Shown in pieces: positions 39,117 to 50,500 of a DNA stretch of 64,000 nt; position 1 is the stretch's first letter, and every line of letters starts with the position of its first letter. The stretch is from Dipteris shenzhenensis (Eukaryota > Polypodiophyta > Polypodiopsida > Gleicheniales). Under the pieces are notes generated by a model that was given only the letters and a program-made list of their open reading frames with translations, had not been told where the DNA came from and searched no databases. The DNA is taken from assembly GCA_047967505.1 (NCBI GenBank), contig CM106538.1, one strand, 5' to 3'. A program made the translations under genes and the position numbers.

Positions 39117-39785
39117 ACATGAAAAGAAACCCCCAATCTAGCCACAATGGCAAATTTCTTGTGTTGTGTGCTAGCCTTTAATGAAATCATAGTTCTTCCC
39201 ATTAAACTTCGACAGCCAGTGGAACAAGATCAAGAGGAAGAGAGGATTATAAAGAATAATACTATTTCCTAAGTGTACAGGAGATCTATAATTTCATGGA
39301 ACCCTGTATTTTGTGCTAGCCTTTGATGAAATTATAGATCTTTCCAAGTACACTTCGGTAGCCAGTGGAATAAGATCAAAAGGAAGAGAATATTACAAAG
39401 AGTATTACTATCTCCTAAGTGTATGGGAGATCTATAATTTCATGGAAGCTTGTGTTGTGTGCCAGCCTATGTTGTGTGCTAACCTTTGATGAAATTATAG
39501 ATCTTTCCAAGTACTCTTTGGCAGCCAGTGGAACAAGATCAAGAGGAAGAGAGAATTACAAAGAATGTTACTATCTCCTAAGTGTACAAGAGATCTATAA
39601 TTTCATGAAAGCATGTGTTGTGTGCTAGCCTTTGATGAAATTATAGATCTTTCCAAGTACACTTTGGCAGCCAGTGGAACAAGATCAAGAGGAAGAGAGG
39701 ATTACAAAGAATATTACTATCTCCTAAGTGTATGGGAGATATCTATAATTTCATGGAAGGGTATATAGTGGGTTTCTTTTCATGT
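39117..39785. mobile_element. inverted-repeat element of four hairpin units
   Basis: Outer inverted repeats ACATGAAAAGAAACCC (39117-39132) and its exact complement (39770-39785) enclose four tandem units of about 145-165 bp. Each unit is itself bounded by an inverted repeat: ATGAAATTATAGATCT on the left and AGATCTATAATTTCAT on the right. Right copies lie at 39282-39297, 39428-39443, 39591-39606 and (with an AT insertion) 39737-39754; left copies at 39181 (diverged), 39326, 39489 and 39635. Unit interiors share CAGCCAGTGGAACAAGATCA. No target-site duplication could be assigned. It may be a MITE amplified in tandem, or a larger foldback element. Confidence 0.8.
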
Positions 39786-40268
39786 GCTAAAGATGTGGAC
39801 TATCATATGCTAGTTAATGCTAGTTAGGACTAAGGTATGATGCTAGGGACTTGCTTTTGAAGTCCTTGAAAACAATCGTCTTATCAAAAGCTTTTGCCCA
39901 AGTCCTACCCTCTCTAAGTTAATTATCTCTACATCATTCAAAGTCACAACTAGGAAAGGTTGTCCTGTTAGCTTGACGAAGCAATTATACATGGTGTGCC
40001 ATGTCTATGTACATTGAAATTTTCTGCTATATAGGTCTGAGTAGCACAAATAGTGAGCTATATAGTATACATAGCTCCACATCTATGTGTGCACTCAAAC
40101 TGTGTTATGTAGTAGATTTTGTGGGGTGTATAGCCTTGTATAGCACAGATAATGTTGTATAGTGCATACATGTTCTGCCCCATCTCTATGTATTGAAATT
40201 GTCTACTATGTAGCTGTAGTCTACCACATAACATATGCAGTTTTCTCTTTTCTTGTCTATTTCATCAG
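39786..40268. other. intron-like spacer with TAGCACA repeats
   Basis: From 40020 on, short degenerate motifs (CTATATAG, GTAGCACA, CATAGCTCC) recur, similar in style to the array at 41990-42370. It ends with a pyrimidine-rich splice-acceptor-like TCTTTTCTTGTCTATTTCATCAG. Confidence 0.4.
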
Positions 40269-41402
40269 ACACAACTTCATCTACAAATGATAGGCGGAAC
40301 AGTTTAGGGAGTGTTTGAAGAATTTCCCTTCAGATGTCATTGTGTTTGTTATGGACTTTGTAGACAATTACTCATTCAAAGTCCAAAATGAAATTCAATC
40401 CATGCATTGGCATTCAGATCAGTGTACAATCCTTGTTCATATTACTTATTGCCGCAACTTTCTGGATGACCAAATTATCAAGGAGTTTCATTTCTACATT
40501 TCTGATGATAGAACACACGACACTCTTTTTGTATAGCATTGCCACAGCAAGACCCATTTACTTTGTTACCAAATTATTTGCATTGGCCAATGTTGAGATG
40601 ACTTGGAACTTCTTTGGATCATGCCATGGCGAAGGAGAACACGATGGTGCAAGTGTAGTGATTAAAAGAGCCCTTACACATGAGCAACTCAAGACTGGTG
40701 GTGTGGTATTGAAGCAAGCAACTGATGTAGTGCAATTTTTAACAAATTCATCGAGTACTACTGCATCTACTAGCTCCAAGCACAGGGAAGGTCCATCCAA
40801 AAGAGTGTTTTGGGAGATCAAGTTGGGTGAAGTGGATAGAACCAAGACATGGGGTTGTGCAAGTGTGGAGGGGTCTCGAGGATTGCATAGCATTTGAGGA
40901 TTTTGTAGACATGATGCAACGCAATTCAAGAAAATGGAATTGTCCTGCTATTGCCATGCATGCATGCACAAAAGGTGGAGATCGTGTGAGAACAAGTCCC
41001 ATGTTCAAGCTTGGGCATCAGGCATTATTTCTCCAACTGATGAGGTATCAAGTGAAGAAAACATAGTTGAAGAACCTATCAATGAGGGCTATGAGGACTT
41101 GTTGAGTGATCTGCTTGTAGAGGGAGACAATTTTGCTGTGAATGCCGAGAAGGGAAATGATGAGGGTGTGGATTTCTTCATTTTGAAAAGTAGCCATGCA
41201 AAGCAAACAACCAAGAAAAAGCTTAGAGAGAAGTGGGGCACTAAGTGTGGTAGGGTATCAAACTATGTTACTAGATGGTACTGTGAACAATGCAATGACC
41301 ATTGCCATTATCTTTTCTCATCTTGTTAGAGCCATGAAATTTGACATGGAATTGGTGGATCGCAAAACTAACATATACTACCTATCCTCGCAAGTGCATT
41401 AA
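40269..41402 (+). pseudogene. Cys-rich unnamed family, last exon
   Basis: Starts after an AG acceptor at 40267-40268; phase fits the 38873 donor. Frame 1: HNFIYK, TGA TAG (expected Trp-Gln), AEQFRECLKNFPSDVIVFVM then DNYSFKVQNEIQS and FHFYISDDRTHDTLFV. After a frameshift with deletion near 40535, frame 2 reads FALANVEMTWNFFGSCHGEG, EHDGASVVIKRALTHEQL, KRVFWEIKLGEVDRT, one TGA at 40895, ELSCYCHACMHKRWRSCENK, and ends near SHLVRAMKFDMELVDRK after another frameshift. The GxCHGxGEHDG block and the CYCHAC cluster are family hallmarks I recognise. The deletion removes the expected SDGC-type block. Probably transposon-encoded; function unproved. Confidence 0.65.
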
Positions 41403-41989
41403 TTGATCTACAATGCATTACCCTATGAGGCCTGAATGTGAGGCAAATGTGACCTGTGAACTCTGAACATTTCATCAACCTTTCTAGTAGTAACCAATCC
41501 AAACCTTTTCTTATGCATGGCTCACAGGGTTGTGCAAAATACTGTTAAAAGATTATCTTTTGTGTTTTATTTTAGACCTCTTTTGTTCTACTACTATGTT
41601 CCATCTCTTCTACTCAATGCACAAACAGCCAGAAAAAATAACGGAGTCAATGTTAAAAAAACCAACAATATTGTCATCCTCCAATTTCACTATTCTTTTT
41701 TGAAAACAACCATCCACACAATAGCCTTGAACTTATCTTAGTCTACGTGATCATAAGGTCAATCAACATGAACAAGAGAATTACTCCCAAAGTCTCACAT
41801 GAACAACCAGTAAAATAGCAAAGTCTACAACTCAGCATATGGATATCCTTAGAGAAAAAATACCAACCAATACCAAAATTTTTGGGCTTCTTATGTTTGA
41901 TTATTGGTTCAATATGTTTGGGCACAAAGGAAGAAAGTGTTTTAATCATGGTGCAACATAGTCATGAAATCAAATAGTCAAATAGGGAG
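41403..41989. other. unrecognised DNA
   Basis: AT-rich, without recognised coding sequence; short ORFs at 41517-41741 and 41949-41743 show no motif. Confidence 0.4.
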
Positions 41990-42370
41990 CAACCAATTCG
42001 GTGCCATATAGCAAATACTAACTGATTTATTGCTATATAGTTGATCTATTGACAAATAGTAACCAATTTTGTGCTATATGGCATAGAAAATAACCAATTT
42101 AGTGCTAACTAGAATATATACTAATGGTTTTGGTGCCATATAGATAATCTATTAATAGACAATAAACCGATTTAGTGCTATATAGCACATACAATAGCTG
42201 GTGTGGTGCTATGTATCTACTTTATTGACAGAGACTAAGTGATTTAGTGCTACATAGCTAATTGATATAGCCGATGTGGTGCTAGTGCTATGTATCTACT
42301 TTATTGATAGAGACTAAGTGATTTAGAGCTACATAGCTAATTGATATAGCTGATGTGGTGCTATATAGCA
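41990..42370. repeat. degenerate minisatellite, includes 79-bp pair
   Basis: Repeats of the form ACCAATTTAGTGCTATATAGC run through the segment. The clearest pair starts GCTATGTATCTACTTTATTG at 42208 and 42287 (79-bp period) and is nearly identical over the unit. Similar phrases occur at 40020-40220. Confidence 0.8.
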
Positions 42371-42799
42371 CATAAAATAACTTTTATCCATGTGAAAGAG
42401 AACTCATACAACTGCATAACATAAAGAGAGAACTTGTGAATGTGCAATGTGCTTTCCAGCATAGACAAACAACATTAGAAGATAATAATTAAATATAGTT
42501 TTAATTACAAAAAATTATTTGGTAGGTACATTGGTCTTACAAAATCTCTAGCTCCTTCACAATATAGTTTTTTACATAATGTGAACCATAATATATGTAC
42601 AAGACTAATGACGAGAGCTTCCCTCATGTTGTGTACTCTCACAAAAAGGCAGTCATATTGCTCTTTGGGCATGGATACCTTATCGTTTGGATTGCTTAAC
42701 TTGTTCATTTTATAAAAGTTTCAGCAATCATGTGCAATGTTCCACATAGCCAGCTAGTATATCAACATTTTTGTGAGCTAAAAGGGATCCTGCTAATTG
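42371..42799. other. unrecognised DNA
   Basis: No gene identified on the plus strand. On the minus strand it may hold the decayed 3' end of the gene that begins at 43919 (short ORF 42708-42505). Confidence 0.35.
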
Positions 42800-43919
42800 T
42801 CCTTGAGATCAAACCTCTCATGACAAATGCATAACTTTAGGGTCATTCAGGATGGACTTGTACAGCATGTCATCAACAAGCAGTGTGTTGTCAAGGTTAA
42901 ATTCGATATAGAACCTCTAGATGCATTCAATATTCTTGAAGAAAATGAATTTCTACCACCGATAACTTGTAGGAACCCTAGGCACATCCCCAAACTAAAA
43001 TGGTGCCTCTGTGCATTCATCTTATACTAGCTCTACCAAAAAAAATCATTCTCCTACACAAGTTAGGAAATGCTTGTTGCATTGTATTTTCCATATTGCG
43101 GTAGGTACAATTGCTCCAAATAATTAAGCCTCTCCCCCTATAAATCCTATGTCTTTCTATAGCAAACTCCATTCATGTTCCATCCTGTTCATCTTTGTGC
43201 GCTTGCACTCTGCAAAATACAAGTCTCGACTAGCGACCTAAAGATCCTAGTGTTCCTCATCAAGCGCCAACTTCAAACATCCCAAGGTAATCTCAGCTAC
43301 ACTTGTCATTCCTGCAATGCCATCTTCCTATTTTTTCTAGAATTCTAGGCTCATATAAAACATGTTTTTCACTAGCATTGTGGAAATGACAGGTTTTACA
43401 TTGGAGGGTGAAGGGAACACACCATGCAAAGATCTTATATTCTCTTCCCATCTCTTGTGCTTTGCACCTAGATGCCCTCAAACCTCAGCATGTTCCATTG
43501 CACTCTATGCAAATGGAGCCCATGCAATGGTGAAAGGCTGCATGTCCTCGGCTCTCTGCGATGACTTGCAATTCTCCGAAAGACTTTGCAAAAAATTGCC
43601 CAACTTTGTAACTGGGTGGCCCTTCTTGATAGACTTCATAATCATGACTCTGCACAAGCTTCTTGGCAAACTCATCACATACATGATACGACTTTATTTT
43701 CTTATGCCTAGTATGCGGTTTGGGACATGCAAATACATACTCCCAGTCTACAAGGTTGATGTCTTTTGAACCTGTACATATCTCCCTTGGATCTATTCCA
43801 ACCATACTAAGCCCATACTCCTTATTAAACTCCCGTGCATACTGGCAAATTTTATTTTATACTGGCACATGCACTTGTGATATCTTCTTATATGCCTTGC
43901 GAGTTGCATTAGCTTCCAT
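42800..43919 (-). pseudogene. decayed gene of unknown family
   Basis: From an ATG near 43919 on the minus strand: ATRKAYKKISQVHVPV, a TAA, then ICQYAREFNKEYGLS and ORF 43805-43485 (EICTGSKDINLVDWEYVFAC, KPHTRHKKIKSYHVCDEFAK). After one TGA the same frame continues to 43293 (YKIFAWCVPFTLQCKTCHFH then RILEKIGRWHCRNDKCS). A frameshift leads into a helical, charged stretch (VASRDLYFAECKRTKMNRME) with three TAGs at likely Gln positions. Cys/His pairs (CIECNGTC, CKTCHFH) suggest a zinc-binding fold. About 300 codons in all. I do not recognise it. It converges on the Cys-rich family gene at 40.3-41.4 kb and could be a second gene of the same transposon, which is speculation. Confidence 0.55.
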
Positions 43920-44134
43920 GGTCTGTGCAAAGACAGAAAGACTAAAAGTCAATGTATGTTGCGTAACTCTGAATTCAGTAGTCATTAAAAAAGGGCAGCT
44001 TTTGAAAGTCTATCCTCAACAGTGCTTAAATTTTTTGTGTAGATTGAGCTTCCCAGTTCATGTCACTGCATCCCCAAAAATCCAAAATGTCACTAGAATT
44101 AAAGTGACCTCATGAACAAAGCTTCATTGGCACA

Positions 44135-44138
<4 letters not shown>

Positions 44139-44193
<55 letters not shown>
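44139..44193. repeat. (GA)n microsatellite
   Basis: About 27 GA dinucleotides, followed by an impure GAGGGAGTGAGGG purine tract. Confidence 0.95.
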
Positions 44194-44197
<4 letters not shown>

Positions 44198-44594
44198 TGA
44201 GGGAGAGAGGAGCAGCATAGAGAGGGAACTTGAGCCTTCCTAAGAGCTTCTGACACAGAGAGGGAACCTGAGCTATCTAGAGAGGAAAAGTGGGTGTTTT
44301 GAAGAATTAAAATTTTTTGGGAACTTCACAAAAAGTTTTATGAAGCTTGAAAGTGTGTGGCAAATTTAAGCATGGATTCTCAGCTTCACCACTCACACTT
44401 TCAAAAAAAGTTCATCACACTTCACCTGTTTGAATCCTCAGTGTGGGGACATTGAAGTTGAGCTGAACGATAGCACAGTACCATAGACGACGAATATAGA
44501 AAACTAAAGGTCTTCAACTTGCAGGATAGGGGAACAAATGATTGACAACATGATGGTTGTGGTGGAGGGTTTGCATTAAGTGTAGGGGTGAAAT

Positions 44595-44990
44595 TCACAA
44601 TGGGTATGCCTCTTTCATTTTTGTGTTTACTCCAAAGTTCACACTGATGGCCTTGACGATGTCCATCGTCAAGCCCAGAATATAAGCGCATGCTTGATTG
44701 TTTTGTCTTTGTTGTGTATTCCAGTTCTGGTTCTGTTGTCTTCTAGGTGTTGCATTGTTATATCTTGGGTTCGCTTGTGCTCGCACCTATTTGGGTAGCT
44801 TGTGCTACTGGTTGCATATGAGGAGGTAACCTCCTCCTATAACTTGGATTATACCAACACTTTTCTTTATGATGATTATCTTTTCCATAGTACTCACATG
44901 GTACCTTTTCTTTCTTTGATTCTACTCCCATACTCTTCAACTCTTCCTTAATTATCTTCTCAAGTTTAGAGTCTCCTTTGGGACTCATTT
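44595..44990 (-). pseudogene. gag: gypsy gag C-terminal part
   Basis: Minus strand, from the element 3 junction: MSPKGDSKLEKIIKEELKSM, then a damaged zinc knuckle CEYYGKDNHHKEKCW (the second Cys of CX2CX4HX4C is Tyr), NPSYRRRLPPHMQPVAQA, and after a frameshift a Gln/Asn-rich tail (NPRYNNATPRRQQNQNWNTQ). It is continuous with the sequence at 55337-55406 once element 3 is removed, where ...TKKKEE precedes the MSPKGD. The disrupted gypsy element extends to 58.0 kb. Confidence 0.7.
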
Positions 44991-45161
44991 TGTGGGGGTT
45001 AAAGGTCACTGTGCCTTAACCCCGGTTATGTACAATACTCAAACACATATATAAATGAACGAAAAAGAAGATTAGGGTGGTTCTGCACCCACCAAAACTT
45101 GTGTGGCTCTCTGTCTCTCTCTCTCCTTCTTCCGTTCTTGCTTCCATTGAGAGCACTCTCA
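44991..45161 (+). repeat. 5' LTR of element 3
   Basis: 171 bp, starts TGTGGGGGTTAAAGG and ends GCACTCTCA. A TATA-like TATATAAAT lies at 45048-45056, a likely core promoter for the element. A CT-rich stretch follows it. Confidence 0.95.
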
Positions 45162-45163
45162 AC

Positions 45164-45175
45164 TGGTATCAGAGC
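45164..45175 (+). promoter_or_regulatory. primer-binding site of element 3
   Basis: TGGTATCAGAGC, complementary to the 3' end of plant initiator tRNA-Met, two bases after the LTR end. Confidence 0.92.
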
Positions 45176-45785
45176 CCGAGTGATCTAGCTGAGCGTGCGT
45201 GAATGCTGGAAGCTCAGCAGCTCTGTGGGAGGAAGGAGAAGCTCTGTGGGAAGCTTTGTGGGTGACTTTACTTGCGTCCGAGTGTGCAGAGACCTTGGAG
45301 GAACCTTTGGAAAAGTCACTTTGGCTTTGCGAAGTGGTTTTGAGAGCCTGTTAAGTGGTTTCAAAGAAAAAGTCGTTTTTGGAGCTTTTCCCTATTCCGT
45401 TCGATGACAAAGACTCCGTATTGACTTGTAGAGGCAACTATTGCTTGCTTTTGGTGTCCACTTCACTTCAGGAGCTTGGAAACACCTTCATTCTTGAATC
45501 TGGGATCATTTCATTGGAATTCTGACTCATTGTGTCAGTTCCTGCGTTTTTCGCCCGGGTGTTGGAACTCAAGTTTGGAGCAACCATTTGCAGATCTATC
45601 AGTTCCGGTGGACTCAGGAGGTCCTAAAACTTCTATGTTGCTCATCATTCGCACTCCGGTGGAGTTTACAAACAGCTCTGTTTCAAAAAACGTTTTTCAG
45701 TCCGTGTGTTGGACCCAGTGATTGAGACCACGGTTTCCAAAACCGTCTATCTCATTGCGTTCCGGACGCCCAAAAACCCCTACCT
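45176..45785 (+). other. element 3 untranslated leader, first part
   Basis: GC-richer leader without a gag start. Short ORFs (45195-45407, 45476-45721) are not conserved domains. The leader resumes at 51271 after element 2. Confidence 0.7.
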
Positions 45786-45790
45786 ATCAG

Positions 45791-46088
45791 TGTTGAGATA
45801 TCAAGCTCTACCCCCGATATATCTCCTGGATGACTATCATTTATGTCACCGCCTATGTTAGTTGTACTCGTGGTGTAGTTAGACTACCACGTATGTTTTT
45901 GGTTTGGGTTCACATATGAACCACGTATTCTAGGTTTTGACATATAGGGTATTTCCCTCTTCTATTGTATCGTTGTTGTGTGCAAAAGTGAAGAAAGGCT
46001 TCACCCTCCAACCTTGTGTCTTCTCTCTTTTGAGTGTTGTGAAGAAAGTTGAACTTGAGTCTCCTATCTCTCTCCCTTATTCTTTTCA
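45791..46088 (+). repeat. 5' LTR of element 2
   Basis: 298 bp, TGTTGAGATATC...TTATTCTTTTCA. It contains an inverted motif ACTCGTGGTGTAGTTAGACT / ACCACGTA and CATATGAACCACG. Ends directly at the primer-binding site. Confidence 0.95.
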
Positions 46089-46100
46089 TGGTATCAGAGC
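46089..46100 (+). promoter_or_regulatory. primer-binding site of element 2
   Basis: TGGTATCAGAGC immediately follows the LTR with no spacer; initiator tRNA-Met type. Confidence 0.93.
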
Positions 46101-46667
46101 CTTGTTCGTGGTAAGGAGCTCAAGAAAGCAAGCCAAGTTTGTGGTGTCCTGGTAAGAGGACCAGTGTAGCTTTCCTATTTCGAGTTTGGGAGCAAATCTC
46201 TGCAAGTAGCACAGCCAGAAGTGCAGGAGTGCACTGCTTCAGATTGAGAGGCCCTTCGCGGTGCGGCGAGAGCGCAGTATATGCTGCGGGAAAGGGCGAA
46301 GTCCTTGGTGACTTTATTTTTCTGATTTGAGGCCGTTTCGGGGCCCGTTTTGAAGGCAGAAGTTCTTCGCAGGCACTCAGAAAAAGGCCCTGTTTTTACT
46401 GTGCGACCACTGCGCGCGGCCAGTCGGTGGAAAGGTGCCACAGAAATTGCATCGTATGCCTGTGTGCAGAGATATTGGGAGTTGCAGATTCATGCCTGTT
46501 GCTTGTTGATGCAAAATCGTCACTAGGAAGTGACTGTGTGGTGAAATACCACTTTCGTCAGTGTTGCAGATCTGCCCCTGTGAGGCTTTTTGCAGAAGGT
46601 TTGCTATTTGCCCTTGTGAGGCATTTGCTGTGTTTACAGGTTGCTGTTGCAATTCATGATTTGTAAA
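46101..46667 (+). other. element 2 untranslated leader
   Basis: 567 bp between primer-binding site and the gag ATG, relatively rich in CpG (for example GGCCCTTCGCGGTGCGGCGA near 46250). Short ORFs here have no domain. Confidence 0.7.
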
Positions 46668-47521
46668 ATGTCTGAGAATCTGTCTACCATTGTCAGTGAG
46701 AAGCTTGACAAGAACAACTTCCAAGCATGGAAGTTCAGGATGACAAACTTCCTTATGGGAAAGGGAGTTTGGGATTACATCAGTGGTGAAACTGTAGAAC
46801 CAGTTTTGGGTACTGCTCCCACTCCTGCTGAATTGAAGGCCTTTAAAGAATGGCATGAAAAAGCCAGAAAATGCTTGTATTGGCTGTCTGTTAGCATTTC
46901 AGATTCTATGATTGTGCATATACAGGATGTAGAGACGCCTAAGGAGGCATGGGATACATTGGTGAAGCTGTATAGCACAAATACCAAAGCACGAAAGATG
47001 CAGCTAAAGCAGGAGTCGCACAATGTGCAAAGGAAAAATCTGAATATAAATGAGTATTCCTTGAACTTGCAGATTCTCTTGCCTCCAATGGAGCACCTGT
47101 TGATGATGACTTAGTGTCCGTGACCTTGAATGGTCTTGGGAAAGATTATGCACAGTTTCGGACATCCATTGGAGTCCGTGAAACATTTCCTGATTTTCAG
47201 GAACTTATTGCTCTCTTGCTGAGTGAAGAGCAAAGGAATGGTGGTTCAGCCACCTCAACTTCTCAAGAGACTGCTTTCTACTCGAATACAGGTAGAGGCA
47301 GGGGTAGAGGAAGAGGCCGTTTTGGTGGCCGTGCAGGAAATCAGAACCAGCAGCAACAACAAGAAAACCAGTCCTATGGAGGAGGACGTGGTAGTTCTAG
47401 AGGCAGGGGGAGCCAAAGAGGCCGTGGTTCATGGCAAAGGAACCAGCAAGTAAATAGCAGCACAGAATGCTATTATTGTGGAAAGCCTGGACACAAGGAG
47501 AATACATGCTATAAAAAATAG
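46668..47521 (+). pseudogene. gag: element 2 gag with CCHC knuckle
   Basis: Starts at ATG 46668 (MSENLSTIVSEKLDKNNFQA), followed by the UBN2/gag core (WKFRMTNFLMGKGVWDYISG, ISDSMIVHIQDVETPKEAWD). Near 47072 the frame shifts from the gag-start frame to the downstream frame, seen as a break between EYSLNL and ADSLASNGAPVDDD. It then reads VTLNGLGKDYAQFRTSIGV, an Arg/Gly-rich stretch (47290-47440) and the knuckle CYYCGKPGHKENTC. A TAG at 47519-47521 stands where a Gln (CAG) is likely; beyond it the same frame continues into protease. Gag packages the RNA; this copy cannot make full gag-pol. Confidence 0.88.
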
Positions 47522-50500
47522 AATGACATCAAAAGTGGGAAGTTGCAGCAAAGCAACTATGCATCATCAAGTGGGCATGGTGACGACAGAAATGAGCACC
47601 TTTTTGTGATGCAGCATATGGTTAACTCCATGTCAGGAGATGTTGCAGCTTGCAATGATGTTTGGTATGATGATTCAGGTGCCTCTAACCACATGACCAG
47701 TCATGGTGAGTGGTTTCATGATGTTAGAAATTTGGATAAGCCAGGTTATGTTGAAACAGGTGATGATACTGCGCACCCAATTACGCAGGTTGGTAAAGTG
47801 CCATTGGCTATGCAGGATGGCAAAACGAAGTACTTGGCAGATGTACTTCATGTTCCAAAAATCACTAAGAACCTGGTTTCAGTTGGCCAGATGGTTGAGC
47901 AAGGTCTGCAGGTTAGATTTAATCCTGATGGATGCTTCGTTGAGGACTTGAAAAATAAGTGCTGCTTAGTTGCGAAAGGCAACAAAAATGGCAGAATGTT
48001 CACCTTGGATGTTGATATGCCTGAGGTGAAAGCTGCTATGTTTGCGCATGGGAGAGGTGTCATTGTAGATATTGAGATATGGCACAAGCGCATTGGGCAT
48101 GTGAATATACAAAGGCTGAAATCTATGCAAACGAAAAACATTGTTGCAGGTTTGCCTAAATTCAGAGTTGAGGGAATGCAAAAGGTATGTGAAGCATGCC
48201 AAATGGGTAAGCAGGCCAGACATGCATTTCCCAAAAATGCTAAGGTGAGCAGAAGACCTTTGGAAGTGATCCATTCAGATGTTTGGACAACCAAAGCTGC
48301 TTCTATTGGTGGATGCCATTATTATGTGACGTTTATTGATGACTACACTAGGAAGGTGTGGATTTATTTTATGAAGCACAAAAGTGAAGTGTTCAGCCAT
48401 TTCAAGGCTTTTAAGGCCATGGTTGAAAAAGAGAAAGGTGTGCATATTAAAGTGCTAAGATCTGATGGAGGGGGAGAGTACTTTTCAGAAGAATTTTGTG
48501 AATATCTGAAAGAACAGGGAATTCAAAGGAAGTACTCATGCAGGTCTACCCCTCAGCAGAATGGGGTTGCAGAAAGGAAGAACAGGCATATTGCAGAAGT
48601 AGGACGGGCGATCCTAAATGAGAAAAACATGCCTGATTATTTTTGGGCTGAAGCAGTAGCAACTGCTGTTTATATTATGAACAGAACTCCCACTGCAGCT
48701 GTCCATGGCATGACGCCTGAAGAAATGTATACAGGCCAAAAACCAGATATTTCTCACTTGAAGGTATTTGGTTGCATAGCGTATGTTCATGTTCCTGATG
48801 AGAAGAGAACCAAGCTGGATCCAAAGGCAGAAAAATGCATCTTTATTGGATATGCTCAGCACTAGAAAGGGTATCGCTGTTATAACCCTTCCACCCGCAA
48901 AATGCAAGTGAGCAGAGATGTTGTTTTTGATGAAATGAGCAGCTGGTATGCACCAACTGTTATGGTAGGAGATGCAGATGCAGGAAATGGGAATGCTGCA
49001 ATAAATGCAGAGCAGCAATCTCAAGCCTTGAGTGGACCCAGAGAGTCCTCTACTAGTGGATCTAATGCATGGACAGGGAGATTGAGATCTAGTGAATCGT
49101 CACATGGCAGCCCTGATAGTGTTGTGTAGGTATCACATAAGGGAAAAGAAAAAGTGGACCATGCACCAGTGTTTGATGTGTCTGCTGGTAGCTCTCATGT
49201 TGATGGAGAGTCAAGTGGCTCTGAAATGAGCCTTGATGAGGAACTTGGGATTCCTTCTGTTGTTACACCTGGTGCAAGGAAAAGCAGGCATGATTTAAAG
49301 ACTCCTGCAACTGATCCAGTTGTACGGAGGTCCACTCGTATTAAGTATCCAGTTGACAGGCTGAGATATGATGGGTATACAGCACATCACTATGCTTATA
49401 TGGTTAAGGTTCTAGAGGAGCCAGAGCCCACATGTTTTGAGGATGCAGCAGGGCATAAAAATTGGGAAGCAGCTATGGATGAAGAGATGGCTGCCTTGGA
49501 TGCAAACCACACTTGGGATTTGATGCCTTTGCCTCATGATAAGAAGGCTATTGGCTGCAAGTGGGTTTACAAAGTAAAGCACAATGCTGATGGGTCTGTT
49601 AGCAGGTACAAGGCAAGATTGGTTGCCAAAGGTTTTGCGCAAACATATGGAATTGACTATGAGGAAACTTTCAGCCCAGTTGCAAGGATGGCAACCGTGA
49701 GAGCAGTAATTGCTATGGCTGCTGCAAAGGGATGGTCTTTGCATCAGATGGATGTGAAAAATGCCTTCTTGCATGGTGATTTGCAGGAAGAGGTTTATAT
49801 GATGCAGCCAGAAGGTTATGAGGATAATGCACACCCCGATTTTGTATGCAGGTTGTGCAAAGCCTTGTATGGCTTAAAACAGGCGCCGAGGGCATGGTCA
49901 GACAAGATAGGGCAATATCTTGTCACTATTGGATTTCAGATTTCCAATTCAGATTTTTCACTTTATGTGAAAAGGACAAACAGAGGGATTGTGCTTGTAG
50001 TCATCTATGTTGATGACTTGATTATTACAGGTGATAGTGATGCAGACATTAATGAAGTGAAGCTGCTGTTGAAGCAGAAATTTGAGATGAAGGATTTGGG
50101 AGAGCTGCGTTACTTCTTGGGCATTGAGGTTATTAGATCCCCGAGTGGGATATGGCTGTTGCAAAGGCAATACGGTTTGGACATGCTGTCCAAATATGGG
50201 ATGACAGGCTGTAAGCCTATTTCTGTTCCATTGGAGTAGAATGTGAAGCTCAATGCAGAGACAGGTGAGCTTCTTGAAGATATTACTATGTACAGGCGCA
50301 TAGTAGGAAGCTTGATTTACATGACTATAACCAGACCAGATTTGAGCTATGCTGTGGGGCTGGTAAGTCAGTTTATGCAGGCACCGAGGAAGCCACATTT
50401 GGATGCGGCTAGGCGCATACTGCGGTATGTGAAGTCCACATTGCATTATGGACTATTTTATGAAGCTGGGTGTGCATTACAGGTACATGGATACACAGAT

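Noticed and set aside
47519-50239. Programmed amber readthrough or a reassigned TAG codon in element 2
   Set aside because: All four stops are TAG at Gln sites, which first suggests reassignment. But unrelated decayed elements show the same change along with TGA, TAA and frameshifts, so methylation-driven decay is simpler.
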